From JAUYIW01 sp043818555 (GTDB taxonomy: Bacteria; Patescibacteriota; Patescibacteriia; UBA9934): a DNA stretch of 43,438 bases. Every line of letters starts with the position of its first letter. The first letter of the stretch is position 1. Shown piece by piece: positions 38,646 to 43,438 of the stretch. The translations under genes were made by a program, and so were the position numbers. The DNA lies in the NCBI GenBank assembly GCA_043818555.1, contig JBDRFP010000016.1, positions 1 through 43,438 of the forward strand, written 5' to 3'. Below the pieces are notes generated by a model. It made no database searches. It saw only the letters and a program-made list of their open reading frames with translations, and was not told where the DNA came from.

Positions 38646-39245
38646 TGGACTGATTACCGCCCAGCCCGACAACAGAGTCAATGACCCTGCCCACGCCAAC
38701 ATATCGCCAATGGAGATGCCTTTGTGCACAGTGAGGTAGATTAAGTCGTAGGAGACTTGGAGTGAAATGACGATTATGATCGCTGACATTATCGAGTGCG
38801 CGTATTTGATCTTAATGAGTTTGGAGGCAATAAGCACGGCTACAATTAGGCCAACTCGAATAGGTCCTGCTGGTAGAGCTGCGATGAGCAGGCTGGTTGC
38901 GAGTATCGCGAGTCTAGTTTGACGCCCAACATGATCGGTAAAGCCTTTGAGCTGCCGAGTGAACAAGATCGAGATAATCGTAAGCGCCCACAAAACAACC
39001 AAACACCAAAACCACTTTTCAACGTCGCTTGTAAACACGCTAATGCCGCGTGCGCCTACAAGGGCGTCTACAAGGCTGCCTGCAAACCACAGCGTAAGCA
39101 CAGATGCCAAGCCCAGAATCGCCTGCGACGCAAAAATTGACACGGCCGTGAGTTGCGATGCCCTCCACAACTTCTTCCAATCGTGCCAAAACCGCCTCGC
39201 CGACGATCTCCACTCGCTAATTTGTTGATCAAAATAATTGGCCAT
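38622..39245 (-). CDS. Integral membrane protein, unknown function
   Basis: This 207-aa protein has about six hydrophobic segments. The first part (LTAVSIFASQAILGLASVLTLWFAGSLVDALVG) recalls the first helices of an ABC exporter half, but no ATP-binding domain is present and the length is too short. The C-terminal six residues (LKVQKP) come from the dispersed hairpin repeat. It may be a truncated transporter or an unrelated small membrane protein. Confidence 0.55.
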   Translation of the reverse strand: MANYFDQQISEWRSSARRFWHDWKKLWRASQLTAVSIFASQAILGLASVLTLWFAGSLVDALVGARGISVFTSDVEKWFWCLVVLWALTIISILFTRQLKGFTDHVGRQTRLAILATSLLIAALPAGPIRVGLIVAVLIASKLIKIKYAHSIMSAIIIVISLQVSYDLIYLTVHKGISIGDMLAWAGSLTLLSGWAVISPTLKVQKP

Positions 39246-39344
39246 ACACCAAGTTTATCAGTTATTCCTGGATTGATACAGGGGGGATTTATCTTTGCCG
39301 ATCTCCCGAGCGCGCCGTGCTTGTCGACTCCCCCTCGGCCCCCA

Positions 39345-39480
39345 CGCCAAATCTTTCAGCGACGGGGAACCCATATCTTTCAAATTCTGACGAACAACCC
39401 TCAAGGTTGCAGCAACCTTGAGGGTTAATGAGGCGGAATTTGAAAGATATGGGCGTAGCCTAAGTAAAAAGATTTGGCGT
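39345..39480. repeat. Large nested inverted repeat (about 135 bp)
   Basis: Three nested perfect arms: ACGCCAAATCTTT (39344-39356) with its complement at 39468-39480; an 18-bp arm at 39370-39387 with 39436-39453; and a 15-bp arm at 39396-39410 with 39412-39426 (one-base loop). There is no coding capacity. The form is like a MITE or a composite of palindromic repeats. Confidence 0.6.
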
Positions 39481-39499
39481 AGCCCTGCCGTAGGCGGGG

Positions 39500-39660
39500 C
39501 GTATGGGGCAAAACCGAAACGTCTTTTCTTTTTCCCCCACTTTTCTTTGGACGAGCAAAGAAAAATGGGCTGGGGGGTCTGGGGGTAGCAGCCTACCCCC
39601 AGGGGTATAGCGAAAGATCCTTCGACTAAGCTATAAGCGATCGCTCAGGATTACAAGAAA
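39500..39660. repeat. Repeat-rich intergenic stretch
   Basis: CTTTTCTTTG/CAAAGAAAA, the perfect 10-bp stem CTGGGGGTAG/CTACCCCCAG (39570-39600 region), and a CGAAAGATCCTTCGACT...GCTCAGGATT REP-like unit follow one another. I see no gene between 39246 and 39735. Confidence 0.5.
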
Positions 39661-39661
39661 A

Positions 39662-39690
39662 CAAACAAAAACGAGCCCATTCGAGCTCGC
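39662..39690 (-). terminator. Terminator of the nucleotidyltransferase gene
   Basis: On the minus strand CGAGC pairs with GCTCG and is followed by TTTTTGTTTGT. Confidence 0.6.
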
Positions 39691-39735
39691 CTATCGATCT
39701 GTAAGTCTGTACAGTCTGTGGGTCTGTAACGACTA

Positions 39736-40482
39736 TCAACCGATCAACCTCTCTGCAATCTCCAACTCTTCAGGTGAATTCACTCCAATCACTTCAAATG
39801 GCTCTGCCGGCGCAGTTATAACTTCAGCGCCTTCATCAATTGCCATTTCAACTAGGTCGGTCAAATAATATTCTCCGCTTGCATTCTTGTTCTTAACTTC
39901 CGGCAAATGCTCCCAAAGCCACTGAGCATTGAAGGCATAAAGTGATGGATTCACCTCAGTAATCTTAAGCTCCTCTTCAGTTGCATCCTTAGCTTCGCGA
40001 ATCGCCTGCACAGCTCCCAGTTCATCACGAATAATCCGCCCCCAGCCTTTAAAGGCCGCATAATCGCCTTTGAAATTCGGGACCTTAGTTGTAATCATTG
40101 CAATCATCGCCTGACCCTCAGCATGCATATCGCTCAACTGACGAATAACATCCTCACTTATGAAAGGGTGGTCGCCATAGAGAACAATCACTGCCTCAGC
40201 GCCGTTTGCTGCTTCCTGTGCCATCCCGGTAGCATGCCCGGTGCCAAGCTGCTCTTCCTGCATTACATATTCGCAATCGCGGTCAGGGCAGATTTTATGA
40301 AAGTGCTCAAGCGAATCGGGCGCTACTACCAAAATTGGCCGCGCGTCCACTTCGCTATCCCTAATGCTGTCGAGCAGATGCTCCAACATTGGTCGGCCAG
40401 CAATTTCAACAAGCGCCTTTGGCACTTCTGCTCCCATTCGCTTGCCTTTACCAGCCGCAAGTACGATTACTCGTGTGTTCAT
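39736..40482 (-). CDS. Nucleotidyltransferase, GlmU N-terminal-like
   Basis: A 248-aa protein with the sugar-nucleotidyltransferase fold. VIVLAAGKGKRMGAEVPKAL is the nucleotide-binding signature, EEQLGTGHATGMAQEA matches the GlmU uridine site, and VLYGDHPFIS carries the metal-binding Asp. The C-terminal acetyltransferase left-handed helix of bacterial GlmU is absent. It probably makes a UDP-N-acetyl sugar or related nucleotide sugar for wall or glycan synthesis. Promoter TTGACC/TACACT at 40556-40584 gives a ~75-nt leader. Confidence 0.85.
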   Translation of the reverse strand: MNTRVIVLAAGKGKRMGAEVPKALVEIAGRPMLEHLLDSIRDSEVDARPILVVAPDSLEHFHKICPDRDCEYVMQEEQLGTGHATGMAQEAANGAEAVIVLYGDHPFISEDVIRQLSDMHAEGQAMIAMITTKVPNFKGDYAAFKGWGRIIRDELGAVQAIREAKDATEEELKITEVNPSLYAFNAQWLWEHLPEVKNKNASGEYYLTDLVEMAIDEGAEVITAPAEPFEVIGVNSPEELEIAERLIG

Positions 40483-40555
40483 ACACTTGTTTTTAACTGA
40501 GCTGATGAAGATTGACGCTCAACCGACTCAGTGTGGGTAATCATTAACTGGCGCA

Positions 40556-40584
40556 AGTGTATCTTAAAATACGATTTTGGTCAA
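40556..40584 (-). promoter_or_regulatory. Promoter of the nucleotidyltransferase gene
   Basis: TTGACC (40579-40584), 17 nt, TACACT (40556-40561) on the minus strand, just downstream of the 5S rRNA terminator. Confidence 0.55.
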
Positions 40585-40604
40585 GTGACGCCTGGGGAAA
40601 AACA

Positions 40605-40741
40605 AAAAATCCGTAAAGTTCTGGCGGCTACCTACTCTCGCGCATTTGCACTACCATCAGCCCTTGAGGCTTAACTACTGTGTTCGAGATGGGAACAGGT
40701 GTGGCCCTCTAGGAAGTGCCACCAGAACTTTACGGATTTTT
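40605..40741 (-). promoter_or_regulatory. Perfect 20-bp processing stem around 5S rRNA, with terminator
   Basis: The 20 nt at 40605-40624 are exactly complementary to 40722-40741. The stem extends the 5S terminal helix and would bring both precursor ends together for processing. On the minus strand the far arm ends in ATTTTTTGTTTTT, which should terminate the rRNA operon. Confidence 0.7.
40616..40730 (-). rRNA. rrf: 5S ribosomal RNA
   Basis: On the minus strand the sequence contains CCACACCTGTTCCCATCTCGAA and GTAGTTAAGCCTC, the conserved loop B/C region. Terminal helix TTCTGGTGGC / GCCGCCAGAA closes it. It lies about 240 nt downstream of the 23S gene in the usual order. End positions are estimated. 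Confidence 0.93.
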
Positions 40742-40831
40742 AACTTGATAAACAACGTGATCCAATAATACTACTTGCAAAAAATTGTCAGAATTGCGTT
40801 AGATGTGGCAATTCAGAAAATCTCTCACGCT

Positions 40832-40951
40832 GAAACGTTCAAAATGGTGTTAGATGTGAGTGAGTGGCGAGCACCGGAGTAAGCCGTACCTACTGTACGG
40901 TGTCGAGGAGCGCAGCCACGAGCTCGCAGATGACATCATTTTGGACGTTTC
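40832..40951 (-). other. Structured 23S-5S spacer
   Basis: GAAACGTTCAAAATG (40832-40846) pairs with CATTTTGGACGTTTC (40937-40951), 14 of 15 positions. It encloses a GC-rich segment with CCGTAC/GTACGG and GTGGC/GCCAC stems. GTTAGATGTG occurs twice. Likely a processing or repeat element in the rRNA operon spacer. Confidence 0.45.
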
Positions 40952-41238
40952 AAATATCGTAGTTAGTGAGTGGAGAACTTGGACTTATTAGTACACCTCG
41001 GCTTAACGCGTTACCGCGCTTATACCTAGTGCCTATCAACCTCATAGTCTCTGAGGTGTCTCTGAAGATTAATCTTGGGATCGGCTTCGCACTTAGATGC
41101 TTTCAGCGCTTATCCGAACCGAACGTAGCTACCCAGCAATGCCCATGGCAGGACAACTGGTACACCAGAGGTTTGTCCATCCCGGTCCTCTCGTACTAGG
41201 GACGGGTTCCCTCAATCTTCAACGCGCGTAGTGGATAG

Positions 41239-41320
<82 letters not shown>

Positions 41321-41321
41321 T

Positions 41322-41361
<40 letters not shown>

Positions 41362-41911
41362 AGCGCCGTCGCTATGGACGCTTGGGCGCTATCAGCCTGT
41401 TATCCCCGGAGTAGCTTTTATCCGATGAGCTTCCACCATCCTACATTGAATGGTCGGATCACTAGCTCCTGCTTTCGCAACTGCTCGGCGTGTCGGCCTT
41501 GCAGTAAAGCTGGCTTTTCCGCTTACAGGTCCAGCGCGATTTCCATCCGCGCTAAGCCAACCTTTGTGAGCGCCTCCGTTACTTTTTAGGAGGCATCCGC
41601 CCCAGACAAACTGCCCACCAGCGCCTGTCTCCTGCGCAGGATAACTGCGCGAGATTAGGATACGTACAGCGTAAGGGTGGTATCTCACTGGCGCGCACCG
41701 GTCGAAACCGGCACGCTCCCACCTATACTGAACAGACGAAGCACATACCCAAGCGCAAGCTGCAGTAAAGCTTCACGGGGTCTTTTCGTCCAGCTACGGG
41801 TAAAGCGCATCTTCACGCTTCTTGCAATTTCGCCGGGTCCCTCGTGGAGACAGTCGCCACGTCGTTACGCCATTCGTGCGGGCCGGAACTCACCCGGCAG
41901 GGGATTACGCT

Positions 41912-42734
41912 CATATGTTACTCTTCCGATATTAATCGGAATGGCATGGTCATTTCTGCCATGCTCTGCATGTCGCCATGTCCCGCACTCCACATGAATA
42001 ATCATGTTGCGGGACCCCGCCTATGCGGGGCAGATCGGACTATATCTTATCCCGACAAGTCAGGATTTCGGCGTGTAGTCTCTGAGGATTTTCGTCGACG
42101 CTGGGTCTTGCGATTCATTGTCGCCGCAAGTCCAGCAATATTCTCAATGCCGCATTCGTGTAGATGGTCGCCTCGTTCCATGCAGTCGAGAATCTCACAG
42201 AATATTCTGAAGTCATCTCGCTTCGCAGTACGAAGGTTATTCTCCTCAAAAAACGGAATTATCCGCTCTCGAAGATATTTCATCGGACGAACACAGTATC
42301 TATAGAGTGGTTCTGTGTGATTGTCATGACGATGATTCACGGAGATGTGCCCGCACCCAAAGAACGTTTTAAGTTCTTCAAGTACGTGCCTACTTCGCGC
42401 TCCTTGCGTTACGACAAATTCTGGGAAGACTTGCCATCCCGTCCTCGTCGTGTGATTGCGAAATATACTCACTGTGAAACATCCCTCGCCATCAACGAAT
42501 CCAACCACCCAGCCAACGAATCTTTCCTGCTGATTGCCTGCCCGAGTCGGATTGTCACCCGGCATACGAACCCTAAAATGTCTAAGGTTCAATTATACCA
42601 TAGGTACCGCTCGGATCTCAGGTTTTCCAGCATATAGCCGAATTATCTCTTACATCTCCGAGGCATACGGAGTTCAGAGGGGGTCTTTCACCCCACTAAG
42701 GCAGCGTGCCCGTTCCCCAGAACGGATCCGGTCG
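41912..42734 (-). other. Group I intron in 23S rRNA (site 1931)
   Basis: The 5' exon ends CCTAAGGT and the 3' exon continues AGCGTAATCCCC, so the exons join to the conserved helix 69-71 region. The last exon base is U and the last intron base is G, as group I introns require. AAGATATAGTCCGATC near 42030-42045 matches the P7 3' strand. Size 823 nt, with an internal endonuclease gene. Introns at this site are known from several thermophiles and CPR bacteria. Confidence 0.82.
42047..42565 (-). CDS. LAGLIDADG homing endonuclease (intron-encoded)
   Basis: A 172-aa protein with a single LAGLIDADG motif (FVGWVVGFVDGEGCF), so it should act as a homodimer. It would cut intron-less 23S alleles near the conserved CCTAAGG site. 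YRYCVRPMKYLRERIIPFFEEN matches the second half of the fold. I use the ATG at 42565; a TTG at 42592 is possible. The stop codon lies directly before the intron P7 strand, so the frame is embedded in the ribozyme. Confidence 0.85.
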   Translation of the reverse strand: MPGDNPTRAGNQQERFVGWVVGFVDGEGCFTVSIFRNHTTRTGWQVFPEFVVTQGARSRHVLEELKTFFGCGHISVNHRHDNHTEPLYRYCVRPMKYLRERIIPFFEENNLRTAKRDDFRIFCEILDCMERGDHLHECGIENIAGLAATMNRKTQRRRKSSETTRRNPDLSG

Positions 42735-43438
42735 ACCTTAGGACGGTTATGGTTACCGCCGGCGTTCATCAGCGCTTCAGTTCAAGGCTACGTCCGAAGA
42801 TTTCACCTCTCGCCTTAACGTTCTGACACTGGCCAGGCATCAGCCCCTATACATCAGCTTTCGCTTTCGCAGGGACCTGTGTTTTTGGTAAACAGTCGCG
42901 TGGCATCGCTCGCTGCGACCGACGTATCGCTACGCCGGTAGGCCTTATCCCGAAGTTACGGCCATTGCTTTGCCTAGTTCCTTCACGAGGGTTCTCCCGT
43001 ACACCTTGGCACACTCGTGCCCACCCACCTGTGTCGGTTTCCGGTACGGATCCCAATGACTATCAATCGTTGCCTTTTCTGGGCACCGCTCTTACTCCCA
43101 TCGGATCGATCTTGCGATCTCACCTGCGCCACATGCGGAACATGCAGCAGACGTATAGCCAAAAACGCCCGGGAGCCACGGCAATGCGTCAGCAACGGAA
43201 ACATCATTGGAAGGGCAGGAATATTAACCTGCTGTCCATCGGCTACCCCCCATTAATCGAGGACTCACCTTAGGACCGCCTAACCCTGGGTCGATTTGCG
43301 TTGCCCAGGAAACCTTGGGTTTACGGTGGGGAAGGTTCTCACTTCCCTTGTCGCTACTTATGCCAGCATTCTCACTTCCCTGCACTCCACCGGCCCTCAC
43401 GGGTCCGGCTTCAACGCGGCAGGAAACGCTCCCCTACC

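Overview
The window looks like part of a chromosome from a Candidate Phyla Radiation (Patescibacteria) bacterium. That placement is an inference. It rests on a LAGLIDADG-bearing group I intron inside the 23S rRNA gene, large anchored surface proteins (DUF4012, repeat-rich and FG-GAP proteins), EndoQ, a split transketolase, many leaderless genes, and an intergenic landscape full of short palindromic repeats. UGA is used as a normal stop codon.

Layout: 1-7.5 kb is a surface-polysaccharide region with a polyprenyl-phosphate sugar transferase, three GT4 glycosyltransferases, a GrpB-family protein and small unknown genes. 7.5-12.1 kb encodes two large membrane-anchored surface proteins. 12.4-17.4 kb (minus strand) holds FemAB, ruvA, an HD-domain protein, a TrmB-type regulator and a DHH-like protein. 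An isolated ~200-nt transcription unit sits at 15.4-15.6 kb and an RHH/RelE-type toxin-antitoxin pair at 17.5-18.0 kb. ileS follows on the minus strand. 21.2-31.2 kb is a carbon-metabolism block: rpiB, rpe, split transketolase, two PfkB kinases flanking a DUF2090 aldolase-like protein, and a 2-hydroxyacid dehydrogenase. A pseudouridine synthase, a methyltransferase and small membrane or secreted proteins are mixed in. 31-35 kb has surface or membrane proteins, tRNA-Ala(UGC), an FG-GAP/L,D-transpeptidase fusion and a lysine-rich histone-H1-like protein. 35-37.2 kb holds a translationally coupled EndoQ/methyltransferase pair. 37.3-38.4 kb holds a candidate diversity-generating retroelement (DGR) cassette. 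The window closes with a nucleotidyltransferase, 5S rRNA and an intron-containing 23S rRNA, all on the minus strand.

The most interesting observation is at 37.3-38.4 kb. A 139-nt segment at the 3' end of a 206-aa gene has an ungapped second copy about 340 bp downstream of its stop codon. Over the first 88 nt (sense direction), 11 of 12 differences fall on adenines of the second copy. This is the template-repeat/variable-region signature of DGRs. A 15-bp hairpin with a GAAA tetraloop lies just after the variable region, and no reverse transcriptase gene is visible here. Other notable signals are competing stem-loops directly upstream of several envelope and kinase genes, palindromic repeats inserted in frame inside a glycosyltransferase, and two gene-start classes. 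In one class an extended -10 box sits 6-9 nt before the ATG (leaderless); in the other a TTGACA-type promoter precedes a strong Shine-Dalgarno (SD).
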